From Fomitopsis serialis (Eukaryota > Basidiomycota > Agaricomycetes > Polyporales > Fomitopsidaceae), in the NCBI RefSeq assembly GCF_022376445.1, contig NW_025955401.1:1-30988 (forward strand): a stretch of DNA of 30,988 nucleotides, in the 5' to 3' direction. Made by a program: the position numbers and the translations under genes. The notes beneath the pieces are model-generated. The model saw nothing but the letters and a program-made list of their open reading frames with translations. It did no database searches and had not been told where the DNA came from. How positions within the stretch are numbered: position 1 is the stretch's first letter; each line of letters opens with the position of its first letter. This document shows positions 1 to 11,672 of this stretch, piece after piece.

Positions 1-2333
1 AACGCATGACATTCGCGCTCAGTTCTCACGATCCTCGGTAGCGGATTGAATGCGCTGGTCTACCACAGATCCGCTCCGGAAGGTGAGTCGATTGGGTCCA
101 TGCAGTATCATGCCCAACAGCGGGCTTTCGAGGGCCAGTGCTGGCAGACGACAGGCACCATTACCCGCCTCCTACGCACGGACGGAGGGTTCCAACACGC
201 GATCACGTGACCACATGCGAACATCTTCCTGTTTGATGCGCTCCTGGGAGGCCCTGCGTTGTGGGATTGGTTGTGTAGCGGGAACGCAATTTGCTGACAT
301 ACGCATAGACTTCGACAACTGGGTGAGGCTCGGGGGCGAAGGATGGGGATACGAGACCATGCGGAGGTGCGTCACGCGCCATCCTACAGTGGGCTTCACC
401 AACGTCCGTTGACATTACTTTTAACTGTCCCACAGATACTTCGACAAATCAGAGACGGTTGTCTCGGATCCGAGTGCCCCCGTCGACGCGTCGGTGCACG
501 GACAGTCTGGGCTTTGGAAAGTCCATAGCTTCCCGATCACGGTAAGACCTTTTAGACTTTCTAACCTGCTCACTGAATGACTGTGCTGCAATGCAGACAA
601 TCTCGACGAAGTTCATCGAAGCAGCAGAGCGCATTGGTATCCCGCGCAGGCGGTACGTGCCGTCTCTCCTGTGACTGATTGGCTGCTGACTCGCGCTGTA
701 GGGATCTCACGACATCCGAGGGCACGATTGGGGCCGGCCCATTCATGACCTTCATCGACGAAAAGGGTGAACGTACGTCCCTCTTTCCCCAAACTCCTAG
801 TTCATGTAGCTGAGATCTCCACTCCCCAGGCAGCTCCGCAGCAGCAGCGTTCCTACCGCCCTCCGTCCTGCAGCGGCCCAACCTGACCGTCGCCGTCCGC
901 GCAGTCGTCGAACAGATCCTCTTTACCGACGCCAACGCCGGGGCACCCCACGCGCTACAGGCGTCCGGCTTGCCACTCAGCGCGGTGGCCCGCAGTTCGG
1001 TGTTGGCGCGACGCGCGAGGTCATCCTCTGCGCGGGCGCCATCGCCTCCCCACAGTTGCTTATGGTCTCCGGCATCGGCCCCGCGAGCACCTCTGCGCGC
1101 GGGGTGTCAAGGTCGTCCACGACGCACCGGACATTGGGCAACATCTGAGCGAGGTACGGGTGGTGATATCGATACGTTTGGGGTATTGCTGACTGTGGGG
1201 TGTAGCATGTCAACTCGGGCTCGATGCTCTTTAGGGCGCGCCAGGGCATGACGCTCGACTGGCTCAATCATCCGGCAAACGCAATCTTGGCCCTCGTCCG
1301 GTGGCTCATTACGGGTGGAGGCCCGATGTCCATACCACCCACGGAGGCAGCGATCTTCGTGCGCTCGGACGACGAAAGGTTCGTTCCCCTCTTGCAGTCA
1401 TTGAGGGTTATTGCTGATGGGCCTTGTGGTAGCCTGCCGTATGCGCCGAAGGGCAGCGTGCCGACGCCAACTGTGTCAGGCAGCTCTGGGCCCGGCGCGC
1501 CCGACATCGAGATCGTGTTCTGCCCGATGACGGTTATTCGTGTCAACACCGGGTTTCTCGTGCCCCCCTCCGACGTCGAGGGCGTCACCGTTGTGCGTAC
1601 CGCCTGCTCTCTTTCCGCATCGTAGCTCTGACACCGCTTCACCTAGGGTGCGATCCTGCTGCATCCAGAGAGCAACGGCTCGATCACGCTGCAGTCATCG
1701 TCCATCTGGGACAAGCCGCTGATTGATGCGCAGTACGTCAACATAACTTTCTCCGCCGTGCAAGGCCCGTTCTGACGTCCCCGCGCGCTAGATACCTGGC
1801 ATCTAAGAATGACGTGCAAGTGCTGATCAAAGCCATGCGCCTCAGCCTCAAGCTTGCGAAGACGGAGCCGCTTGCGTCGTGCTTCCAGCCGATTGCGCCT
1901 GCGAAGGAGGGGATCGACCATTACTGGGCAAGCAACGTTGATCCAGACACGGTGCGTCGCCTCACAGGCATAGGCGCGCATCCACCTTGACTTCGCGTTG
2001 TAGGTAACCGACGAAGAACTGGAGACACTCCTCCGGCGTAATGCCCAGAGTGCGTGGCACCCGGTACGTCCCTTGCTGAAAGTTTCGTAAGCGACTGCTA
2101 ACCCATGCACGTTCTCGCTTCCTTGCAATTGAATGCAGACGTGCACGGTGAGGATGGGAACCGACCCGTTTACTAGCGCGGTGGACCCCAAACTTCGGGT
2201 GCACGGCGTGGAGGGCTTGCGCGTCGTCGATGCGTCTGTGTTTCCGGCGCAAGTATCGGGGCATACATGTGCGGTCGTCATCGCGCTCGCGGAGCGTGCG
2301 GCAGACTTGATCACGGGCAAGGTGACGGTTTAA
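1..2333 (+). CDS. GMC-family FAD-dependent oxidoreductase, 5'-truncated by the window edge, frame broken twice
   Basis: This is the C-terminal two thirds of a glucose-methanol-choline oxidoreductase, which oxidises alcohols or related substrates with FAD. Seen: the fragment [10 protein letters not shown] near base 30-80, [16 protein letters not shown] near 311-355, the GMC signature [16 protein letters not shown] near 1036-1080, and the C-terminal block RMGTD...[20 protein letters not shown]...SGH, whose His is the usual catalytic-pair residue. The stop is TAA at 2331-2333. The N-terminal FAD-binding Rossmann motif lies left of the window. At least ten short introns separate the exons; exact borders before base 430 are uncertain. 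Within one exon the reading frame slips back by one base near 955-960 and again at the C run 1079-1082, with family sequence intact on both sides. It could be a tailoring enzyme of the cluster or an unrelated neighbour. Family call firm; intactness uncertain. Confidence 0.88.
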
Positions 2334-3798
2334 GGGCGGAGCTTGACCTATTTACAGTTTCGCTTGGGACTTGATTCTTCTGCGTATACCTGTTCGTGTT
2401 GTGTAGGACGCTATTTATATAGATTCGACTCGTACTTGACCAGCTATACGTAGCCGGCCTGGTATGGAAGCACCATGGTCGTGTACACGAGTTGCAACAC
2501 GTAAGGGTTGTGCATAGTCCAATCTGATGCATAGCGATGCAGCCGCTGATGTGCTGTAGTCAAAGGGGTTGGGTCACAGAAGATCCTGCCAGATGGTTCA
2601 GCGTACGATCTCAACGTATGATAAATGCGGGTGTCACGCTCGTCAGGAATGTGGACTATGAAAGTACATACTTCTATCGCGACGTACCTGGTGGGTACCA
2701 CGGAGACCTCAGACAACGCCGCACGCCCACGTCGCTGCGCACACACAGTCGAGGCCCTAGACCTGTCAGGCAAATGGACGTTCGTCGCACTACTCCAGGG
2801 GAAGGATCGACACGTTCGGTGCGCTGTTTCCATTTGAATACGGGGGGAAGCGTGAATGCCCGCCGATTGCCTGGTAATTTCCATAATAGAATGTTTAATG
2901 AGCTGTTGTATCGAGAGACTATACGGCTCACCTCATTATGATTGAAGCTTGCATGTTAATGGTGATCGGTACCAAGTCTCAGGAGAACCCGCGGAGCGAA
3001 GCGGGAGGATTGATGGGGCCATACGCAGTTGTCCATCAGACACAGTGCGACACGACCTAATTTTCGTAACTTAGGGTGGCGCAGTCACAGGACGGTGGAC
3101 AGAGATCGGGCGCATCTCGAGAGAATGCTGCGACCGGGACGCATGTACACAGGCCACGCCGGAGACAGTGAGTGGAAAGCCAGCTTGAATATGTCATTGT
3201 CAAGACGCAATCCCGGGCCCATTTCCGGGTTCCAGTGGTTGTCAAGTTCTGTCGATGCGTGTTTGATGCGTATCGTTAGGAACCCCCAGAACGTTACAAT
3301 TTGAAGAAAGGAGGAGTTATCAGCCTACTGTGAGGTATTATGAATCGCTCTGGCAGGCCGCAACTCTGCTCTGGTGAGCCTAGCCAGTGTTGTAGTAAAG
3401 CAAACAAGAAACAAGCGACGCTTAACGCGCGCGCCACCATCCTGCCAATCACGTGTCAAGTGCTGATACTACGCCACACTGCCAGCGCCTGTCCCTGGCT
3501 CGCGTCCGCGACGCGTGTCGACCAACTATCATTACCTCTTGCACAAGTACCACGCTGCCATCGCCCGAGGTTGTAGCGGGCTCCTAGTAAGTGGCAACGA
3601 ACATACCAGACGACTAGTTGGTGCTATACAGGAACATCCGAGGGCGCGGACTACCAGTGATGTCTGCTGGCGTCGCAGTCTTCTCCCCATGGGCAGCCCG
3701 AACTGGCAGCTTAGGAGTCTTTCATCTCGATCAGCGCCCTGTGGGCGGCGCCGCCGCCCGAGCACTGAGATCTGAGAAGCCCGGAATCCCCGAGCATA
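2334..3798. other. Intergenic stretch, no gene supported
   Basis: About 1.5 kb downstream of the GMC gene. Open frames of 60-146 codons occur on both strands, but none carries a family motif, intron pattern or convincing composition. The dehydrogenase remnant that follows has no recognisable N-terminal half here: I found no TGxxxGxG cofactor motif. Confidence 0.5.
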
Positions 3799-4307
3799 AT
3801 GGCTCTTCATACTACTGGTTATCTGGACGGAGCCTTACGAGAGACCGAACACACGTCAGTTAAGGTGCTGGAAGGATTGTCAGAGTCCATGGCTCAAGAA
3901 CTGTAAGTATTCGGATTGGGATATATCAAGGTGGGCCTGTCACGACGATGCCGCATGCAATTGTTAACTGTTGTTTCAGTGTTCTGGTAGATCACCCTCA
4001 TCTAGGCTAGTCATTTTGACACATCCATGCGCAACAATGCAGTCATCGTGGAACCCCAATCAGCGTACACCAAGCTCGACCTGCCTGGTAACATTGCCCG
4101 CGTCGTATTCGCGGTGTCAGATCCTCTGCCGGGAGAGCAGGATATCAAGAAAGGCATGGAGCTGATATACAAGGTGGTGACGCTGTCCGATCCGCCCTTA
4201 CGTCTTCCTCTGGTGAAGGTGACTTGAGCAGCCTTGAAGAGCAGAGCGAGTAACGTACCATTACCGCAGACGTAGAGAGGTCTGCGGCTCGGTCGGAGGA
4301 GCTGTAA
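3799..4307 (+). pseudogene. Remnant of a short-chain dehydrogenase/reductase, C-terminal half
   Basis: Three pieces on the same strand match the C-terminal half of classical fungal SDR proteins in the right order. The first ends VLEGLSESMAQEL (to 3902), the helix following the YxxxK site, and stops at a donor GTAAGT at 3903. The second, around 4035-4215, contains AVIVEP...TKLDLPG and then KKGMELIYKVVTLSDPPLRL, typical of the SDR tail. The third, VERSAARSEEL and a TAA stop at 4305-4307, resembles the usual C-terminus. The exon after 3980 does not stay open into the second piece, and no cofactor-binding N-terminus was found upstream. It is therefore most likely a decayed gene, though unresolved exons or base errors could add to the damage. 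SDRs are common tailoring enzymes in polyketide clusters. Confidence 0.5.
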
Positions 4308-4644
4308 AGTAGGACGGGCGATTATGAGTATAATGGACGTAGGATTCTCTCTGACTGTCACTAGCAGAAGAGTTGTATCAGTAGAGTACCCGTACGACAA
4401 CGATGAATACGCCCGTCATACTCTCGTACGCAAGTTTCGCCGGTTGTCAACGAGAAACCCGTAGCGTCACCGTGCTAGCTAACTCCGGTCAGCACGTCCA
4501 TATGCGTTGTGTACGTCTTCTCGCGCTGATAGTGATCTGTATACAGGTTTCAAATCATACTTGATCAGACAACGGGAGGAACGCGTGCTAATGGAACTAG
4601 CGGACATATAAGCTGATGCCCTCTGGTCAAAAACGACAATCACT
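4308..4644. other. Intergenic, presumed promoter region of the hydrolase
   Basis: About 340 bases between the SDR remnant and the hydrolase start. Apart from a TATA-like element near the 3' end nothing was recognised. Confidence 0.45.
4605..4613 (+). promoter_or_regulatory. TATA-like element of the alpha/beta hydrolase
   Basis: CATATAAGC lies about 32-40 bases before the ATG at 4645. The position would give a very short 5' leader. Assigned from sequence and spacing only. Confidence 0.35.
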
Positions 4645-6024
4645 ATGCCGCCGTTCGCATTTCGCCACCAGCCTCTCAAAGCCCTCTACCTGACCAAGAC
4701 CGTTGCTTCCGTGTTCATCCGCCTCCCGTTCTGGGTTGCCACGAACCTCATTCCCTCTTGGCGTCCACGTACGTCATGGACAATCGGACGGGTCATCATC
4801 GTCAAGCTATTCGAAGCCTACCTCGACTTCATGTACGCCACCGAAGTCATGCGAAGCCCGTCCCTGCAGGAGTCCTCCGAAACAGCTGAAGCGACAGGTT
4901 TTGTATGGGTGGAGGCTGCGCCGGACCTAGTCGTTGGCGAGATCCTACAAATGGCCGAGAAGAATCATGTGGAAGCCGTCCGGACGGGCGGGTTCTGGTA
5001 CGGTCCTCGTGGGACTGACGGCGAGGTCGGGCAGAAAGCAGCCAAAGGCGAGAAGGTCATCTATCATTTGCATGGTGAGTCTCTGTGCACATGAACTCCG
5101 AGTTCTCTGGACATGCGCTCACTGCTTCATTGACCTTGTGAAAGGTGGAGCCTACGTCGTACGTATAAATCCCTTATATCAGTCGTTTCCTTTCGGCTGA
5201 CTGGGACCCAACAGATGGGCAGTGGAGGGGCGTCGAATACGCATCTCATGCTATGCTTTGAAGGCTTCCATACGCATTTTCAAAGCGACATCCGCATCTT
5301 TGCGCCCGAGTATCGCCTTGCTTCCGCAGCACCATTTCCGCCCGCCAATCCATACCCCGCCTGTTTGGTGGACGCTATCGCTGGTTTCCGTTACTTGGTC
5401 GAGGATGTGGGGTTCATGCCGGACAACATCCTTATCAGTGGCGACTCCGCGGGAGGTAGTTTGGCTTTCGCACTTGCGTACTACCTCCACACATACCAAG
5501 ACCAACTCGTGCTCTCCAAAGCTACACCATCGGATACGACCGCGAAACAGGTCAGGCTGGGCAACGCGGGTGGCGTGTTGCTCGTATCACCATCGGTAGA
5601 CTGGACCCTTCCACGTTCTATGGCCCCCGGATCGTCCATGAATAGAAATCGACTCTCAGACTACGTGTATACCATTTTCGAGAGCGGGTACACGCTGCGG
5701 GCACTCGCCGGAAACCTGCCGGAGGAGACCGTCACGGCGGGCATCTACATTTCGCCTGGCTCGCTCGGGTTCAAGCACTCTCCGGGCACGTTCGCTGGTT
5801 TGCCGCGGATGTGCATCGTCGCTGGCGGCGCGGAGCAGACAGTCGACGCGATGCGCACTCTGAAGGACAGGCTGAAGGCAGATATGGGAGAGGAGAAAGT
5901 GCGGTATATCGAGGAGCCGGACGCGGCCCATGATTGCGTGGTAGCTGCATGGCAAGAACCAGAGAGGACGAATGTGTTCAAGCAGATAGCGGAGTGGATG
6001 CGAGAGGCGGCTGCTTCCGAATGA
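4645..6024 (+). CDS. Alpha/beta hydrolase (hormone-sensitive-lipase-like esterase), complete, three exons
   Basis: A serine esterase/lipase of the alpha/beta hydrolase-3 type. Exons 4645-5074, 5145-5158 and 5215-6024 join to a frame of about 417 residues with no break. Splicing across the 14-base middle exon assembles the oxyanion-hole motif HGGAYV. The nucleophile elbow is GDSAGGS (Ser), the likely acid is the Asp in GGAEQTVDAMR and the His lies in DAAHD, so the triad appears complete. The N-terminal 60 residues are hydrophobic and could anchor the protein to a membrane. The first ATG gives the whole conserved protein and has a TATA-like element just upstream. The polyketide synthase here ends in an ACP without a thioesterase, so this enzyme is a candidate for product release or for ester cleavage; that role is inference. 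It is the cleanest gene in the window. Confidence 0.93.
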
Positions 6025-6523
6025 GTCTTGTTACAAGTCACTGATGCGTCGTCGGATGCCCATGATTGTTACAGAGCGAGCTACGTTTCAATCATATGGG
6101 AGTAATTTGCAGCACCTCACAGGCCTGACGTATCGACGACAGTAATATCGTATGTAGGTATGAACTACCACCCCAGCAAGTGGTGTTGGACATATCACTT
6201 GCCTTCGTGCAGGATGCACTTGAGATCGACGTCTGTGACCTGCTGCTGGGCAGTTTCGGGTACTTAGCAGATCGACGACAATGATGTGCAATAGGTTCAT
6301 AGTCCATAGTCCATAAAAATCACACCAAGATTCAACCACTAGGATCACTGGGCAACGTGACGCTAAGTACGGAAGTCACACCAAGACAACCTCGACTTTC
6401 AGATCCTCCCGAGCCCTCTGCAAAGAAAGAGTCCGTATCAGGTGTAAAGGCACTGTTCTCGGGTTCTCCACCGCCACCCCGCCGAATGCTCGACATCTGT
6501 TTTCTTCCTCATCCACTCGCTCC
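6025..6523. other. Convergent 3' intergenic region
   Basis: About 500 bases between the converging 3' ends of the hydrolase (+) and the first DUF6533 gene (-). No gene or repeat recognised; it presumably carries both transcript ends. Confidence 0.5.
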
Positions 6524-8145
6524 TCATCCAGACTCATCGAGGTCGCTTCCCGCATCCACACCGCCAAGCCCCACAGAACTGTATGTACCGTAGGAAAGCG
6601 AGCCCGCGAGACTCCCTACCACACGCGTGAAACGGCTATCGGATACCTGTGATGTGTCGGAAGGTATGCCAGTGTCGACCGAAACTGCTTCATGCAGGTG
6701 GAGGTAGAAGTGCGTCATGAGGGTTGTTTGGAGCCTGTGACATATCTGCGATTAGGGGTGACCGTGTCTTCGACTGTAAACGCACGCGTAAAGGATTGGT
6801 ACGAGAAAATAAGTAATGTTCTGGGGAGGTTCTGTCAGTAAACTGCAGTGGTCTATTGATGAGTTTCGTAGCACCCACACGAGTAGTCGCGCTCAGCACG
6901 GTAGTAGATATCAGGAGAGCGAGAACAGCTCTGAGTCAGATGAGCCGTGTGGTAAATCCGTGCCAGGCATGGTGCGAACTCACATGAAGTATACAGTGCC
7001 TGAAACACGCAGGAAAGCAGTTAGATGCAAAGCTATTCTGATCAATTTTCCTCACCATCTCTGAGGAGTACTGTTGTTATTGGGGTCTCAATATGCTCTT
7101 CGTGAGCAAGATTGACCGCGTATACATGGTGCCAGGTCGCGGCTATCAGCAACGCCTCAGCAATGATGGAAGATGCTTCCCCTATGAAGAGTGCTGGGTA
7201 CAGGCAAAGTGTTATCATCGTTAGCTTAGCTCTATCACAGGAAAGTCGAGGTGTTGTCGTACATGGTCTGCAATGTGTACTGTTTCATGAGAGCTCAACA
7301 ATCGAAAAGAATAACATATTGACGTACATGGAGCCTTTGCCGTGCATGAAAGTTACACAGCCAACAGGATCGGGCACGGCAACAACGACTATCGTGGAAA
7401 TCTCGTACTAATGATGACACCTCAGCGGTCATGTCAGCAGGCGGTAACAAACACACTTACTATGTGTATCGCAACAAACACCAGATAGAACGTGAAAATG
7501 GCGAACGCTAGTAGCACAGAGCGGCCGCTGATGGCGTAGGCGCGTAGCGCCGTGAAACCTATAGGGCGCAGCTGTGAGATCATGTTGGTAAGTACGGACT
7601 AATACAGTACGCACCACCAATGGCGAAATGGAACAGTGCTGCAGCACATGACTGCGCGACTACGAGGATGTAACCGCTGTAATTTTCGGGTAAGTGGTGC
7701 ATCTCGAGACCGAACCTGGCGGTCAATCTACTACCTCTGAGCCAAAGTCAGAATCCATACCATGCACAGTAAGAGCGTAGCTTTACCTCACATGCTGAGA
7801 CACCTTGAATGACTATCTGTGAATACAAGAGCACTGCCGTAGACATATGGATCAAGAGGTATAAACCAGTCGCTACCGACATGCTCCGGCGCCGCCATAT
7901 CATGTCCACCTCCCGCTCGAGAGTGAGGAAGCGGTCATACGTATAGATGGCTGTACATCAAGGTCAAGAACAACACTCACACAATATGTTAACGGGTATT
8001 CGAACTCACCGCATGCTGCTACTTCGCAGCATTGGTGTACAAATCTATCACCAGTACTTTCACTATCAATCGCTCGAAAGTACAAGTTTGTGACTCACCC
8101 TGTGTCGAGATCCCCAAGCACCGGAGCAGATTCGTCCGACAACAT
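6524..8145 (-). CDS. DUF6533-type multi-pass membrane protein (first copy), about ten exons
   Basis: A seven-helix-like integral membrane protein of the agaricomycete DUF6533 family, function unknown. Exons that join in phase, with 53-60 nt introns: 8145-8099 (starts MLSDESAP), 8044-8010, 7950 to about 7783, about 7695-7615, 7558-7461, 7407-7328, 7267-7056, 6999-6984 and 6930 to about 6840, then a last exon about 6734-6524. Diagnostic pieces are AIYTYDRFLTLEREVDMIW (the DUF6533 core), ALRAYAISGRS, VPDPVGCVTF, AEALLIAATW, TVLLRDGTVYF and RVVGSLAGSL near the TGA stop. Several segments are strongly hydrophobic. The borders of exons 3/4 and 9/10 are not resolved. No single long open frame exists here, so simple ORF calling misses the gene. 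No link to the polyketide pathway can be read from the sequence. Confidence 0.78.
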
Positions 8146-9544
8146 AGCTGTACAAGCACGGTGCAGCGGTGAACGAAGTGCTTATATACTTACAAGTCGT
8201 CACGCTCTTGATCCAAAGCTCTTCACCGGCGCCAGAATAGGTATCCTGTGCTGTCCAGAGATGTAAGGGTCCATCTCTGGAGCTCGTGCGGTAATCTGGA
8301 ACCCAAACTTGCAGAGCCTGATTCTCGGTACAAAAATTAGTCTGCGGTCTACATCTATGCTCGACGAGCATCGCCACGACCCGCCATGAGCTCGCGTACA
8401 CCCGCGGCTTCACGGAACTCGAGCGCTTTACGGCATCCACGCATCGCTACCTGAAAACAGTGATCAGTCGCCCAAAATAGATAGGTCACGCATACTATAC
8501 CTACCTAGAACTCTCCCGAACACATTGGACAAATGTATCGTCTTAGCCTAGTACGATGACTGCATGGATCTGACAACACGGTCTGTGCCACCTCCGATGC
8601 TCGCCTACTTGGAACCGCGCCGTTCATCACTGCAGCCTAGCGGGACCCCTCAACGGCCGACTTCCGAGTTCCACGAAGCACTTGAACCGATGAACTCGAA
8701 AGCTGTAGCGTACCGTCGGAGTCATTCAACTGTTTCGTAGTAACGCCAACCTTGATTGTGATGCCAACGTGTTGCGTGAACTCGTCGCTGCCAGTGCCCG
8801 TGCCTATACTCTGAATCACGGACATTTGTTCAGTGGCTCATCGCCGCGAATGCATATTAGGACAGACCAATATGTCAGTCATGAATTGCACCAACAGCAC
8901 ACAAGATCAGACTCACCTTCATCGTCCTAGCGCATCGAGGAGTCTTGAAACTGTTGAAGCTCAATTATGAGATACAGCATTACTCCCAATCACAACGACG
9001 GACTGTTCAACTTCGAAGCTTGTACTTCTGGCAACCCTCATCTAGCTTGGATCTCGGTTGGCTGGCATACCAATGTCCTATGCATCTTCAGCAAACGGGG
9101 TCCTGACACAGCGGCGTAGCATATTGCTCTGAGCCCTACATCACTCGGGTGTTCCGGGGCCGGGGCGCAGTAGTCTGACAATACAGATATCAGCAATGGG
9201 TCGCAACAACCGGCCTAGATTGCATGGAATCACTCACATAGCCCGATGGGTGCCGGTAGGCTACGCAACATCCCAAGAAATTTCGGAACATGCAAATACC
9301 TGTAAGAGAGCCCGGGCCGTCCGTCGCCTCCAATATATAGATGCGCTGCGAGGACGCGGTACTAGATCAAGCAACGAGGGAAACAAACACGACCGCAGCA
9401 ACGGTATTGGCAGTACGAGAAGACATCAATAGAACGCAAATAAGTACTCAAGTGGATCATTGAAGTCCGCACGGCCAAATCACGGTATGGTATGGTATGA
9501 TATCCGAGGACCGGAATTCAGAGCACCGAGAGGCGTAGTACGAT
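8146..9544. other. Intergenic, no gene supported
   Basis: About 1.4 kb between the start of the first DUF6533 gene and the 3' end of the transporter. Short open frames only. A small GGTAT tandem (three to four units) sits near 9483-9499. The left part probably holds the DUF6533 promoter. Confidence 0.45.
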
Positions 9545-11672
9545 TCATACGTGCTGCGAGCCCTTCTTGCGCGATACAATCGTCCGCGCCTGCAAAATGA
9601 ACGCCGCGCCCGCGAAGATGACGACCTGCCACAAAAATTGGGAGCGCGTCAGCACTCTGCCTTGCCCGTAACGAGCACCGCCCCGCACGAGCCCCCATCG
9701 CACGTCATCCTGCCGCGGGACTCGCGCATCTAAGTAGCGAGACGCGAGAAGAACGAGGACCCAGCATGCGCCAACGAAGGAGAGGAGCGCGCGATAACAG
9801 ACACCAACTGGACGACCGTACTCACCGCGCTGAACACGATTGGCTTGTACCACTGCCCTGCCTCGTCGTAGAGCGCGCCGGCGATCGGCGTCCCGGTCAG
9901 CATCGCGAGCGAGGTGAAAAAGTACGCGAGCCCGAGGCGCATCCTAACAGCGTGACAGGTCAGTGTACGCTATACGCCGACCCAGCCATGCGCTCGACGC
10001 ACCCGATTTCATGCACGCTGTTCGACAGCGTCGCCACCGCCGGCGGCATCAATGCTATCGCTGTTGCACAAAGCATTCGAAGCAATCAGTGCAACAAACT
10101 GGAGCGGTAGATTTGACGGAAATACCCACTCGCGCCGGAGAAGAAGCCGTACAGGATCGAGAAGACCACGACCGCCCCCGTCGACTTCACGCCGAACATG
10201 GCCAGGACGAGCCCGGCGGTGATCGCCGCGACGGGCACGAGCACGTTGAAGGGCCCGATGCGGTCCGCGAGCATATTCGGGAGCGTCCGCCCAAAGATAG
10301 ACGCACCGTTGAGGATGGCAATCTGGGTGAGGAGGGATCAGGGCAGGTGCGGTGGGATGGAGGATGGTTGACGTACCGTGTAGAACGCGAGCGTCGAGGA
10401 CAGCCCGTGCAGGTTCACCCAAAGTTGGAGGTAGAAGTCTGGAAGAATCGCACGGATCTGTCAACTCACCGCGCTTCACATTCCCGCCCAGCGACAGAAC
10501 GCACTCACACGGGAAGAACATCCCCATAGCACCAAGAACAGCCTGTCTCATCTACTCGTTAGTGTTCCACCCGCTACGAACCGCGCCTCAAAACCACGCA
10601 CCCAAACACGAGCACTAAGAATGGCACGTCCGTCATGATCGCCTTCATGTCTGGCTTCGGCCCTGGTCCGCGCTTCTTCGCGCTCGGGAGGCGGGTCGTC
10701 ATAACGGCGTTGGCGATCACGAGAAGGCCGAGGGTGAGGAACGCCGTCGCGCGGACACCCCACGCGAACCCCGCGCTGCCGTGCACGAGCCTGTTGAGCA
10801 TGATTGGGTAGATGAGGCCGCCGATTCCCGAGCCTACAGAATATATTGAAAGAGGTTGTGTCAGTGGCTGTCAAGCGCGAGTGTACGATGAAGTGGGCGT
10901 GCAGGTGTAAACGTATGCTAGATAGAGGGGAAGACTGACCCATCATGACAATTCCCATCGCGAGCGAGCGGCGGGTGCGCCAGTGGTGCGCCTGGACGGA
11001 CATAGCGGGGACGAGCATGAGGCCACTCCCGATGCCCATGCCGATTCCCTGGGAGAGGACGAGCTGGTAGTACTTCTGCGGGTGCGCGAGGGAGAGCATG
11101 AACATGCTGTCGGCGAGGCGCGTTGTTTCATGAGCATGTCGATCAAGCAAAGAATGGATCGAAAGTGTTGGGAGGCGATGCGAAGGAGGAGACCCACCAG
11201 AAGACGTAGAGGAGACTGCCGAATCCGAGAACGTGGTGGAAGTAGCCCTGGTCGAATAGCTTACCGGCGGGGAGGCCCATCGCGAACATGAAGAATAACT
11301 GGCATACAGTCAGCTCTTGACTTTGGATAGCAGAGTAACTGCGGCGCACCTGTATTGACCCGATCCAACTTATGTTCGACGAGGATGACGCGCCAGAAAG
11401 CACATAGTAGTCCTGGTAGACTCCGAATGAGTTGGAGTACCCAAAGGTTGTAGTACAAACGAGGAAGCTGAGTACGACGGTCAACTGAAGACAGCGGTCT
11501 AAGGAGCACGTTACACGCACCCTCCGAGGACGGAGAGCCAAGCCTGGAGGCCACCGTCGGGTATAGTGATTGTTGGTGCCGGGACAAGCTTCTCGGCGAC
11601 GGGTGACTCGGGAGGCGGATACTCGACTTTGGGTGCCTCTTCGGCTTGCGCATTCGTAGACGTGTCGGACAT
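9545..11672 (-). CDS. MFS transporter, monocarboxylate-porter-like
   Basis: A twelve-helix major facilitator of the fungal monocarboxylate-transporter type, likely in the plasma membrane. The ATG at 11672 starts MSDTSTNAQ, followed by a Pro/Glu-rich cytoplasmic tail and the typical entry DGGLQAWLSVLGG. Later exons give TTTFGYSNSFGVYQDYY, SQGIGMGIGSGLM, a loop KKRGPGPKPDMK, IAILNGASIFGRTLPN, GVKSTGAVVVFSILYGFFSG, GTPIAGALYDEAGQWYKP and the end SRKKGSQHV before TGA at 9545. Most introns are short; the last is 200 nt (9825-9626). Two places need a small indel or an unseen splice to stay in phase: the G run at 11520-11522 (plus-strand CCC) and the segment near 10030-10060. It lies between the first DUF6533 gene and the polyketide synthase on the same strand, and is a plausible exporter of the product, which is inference. 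Confidence 0.88.

Noticed and set aside
2444..2884. 146-codon ATG-started frame on the minus strand downstream of the GMC gene
   Set aside because: No family motif, no intron structure like the real genes and no supporting context; a frame of this length is expected by chance here.
3029..3304. 91-codon plus-strand frame
   Set aside because: Begins at a TTG, has no motif and sits in a gene-poor stretch.
9483..9499. Short GGTAT tandem repeat
   Set aside because: Only three to four units; too short to call a functional repeat.
10009..10551. 180-codon minus-strand frame inside the transporter
   Set aside because: It reads through introns and alternate frames of the transporter; the conserved exons lie partly in another frame.
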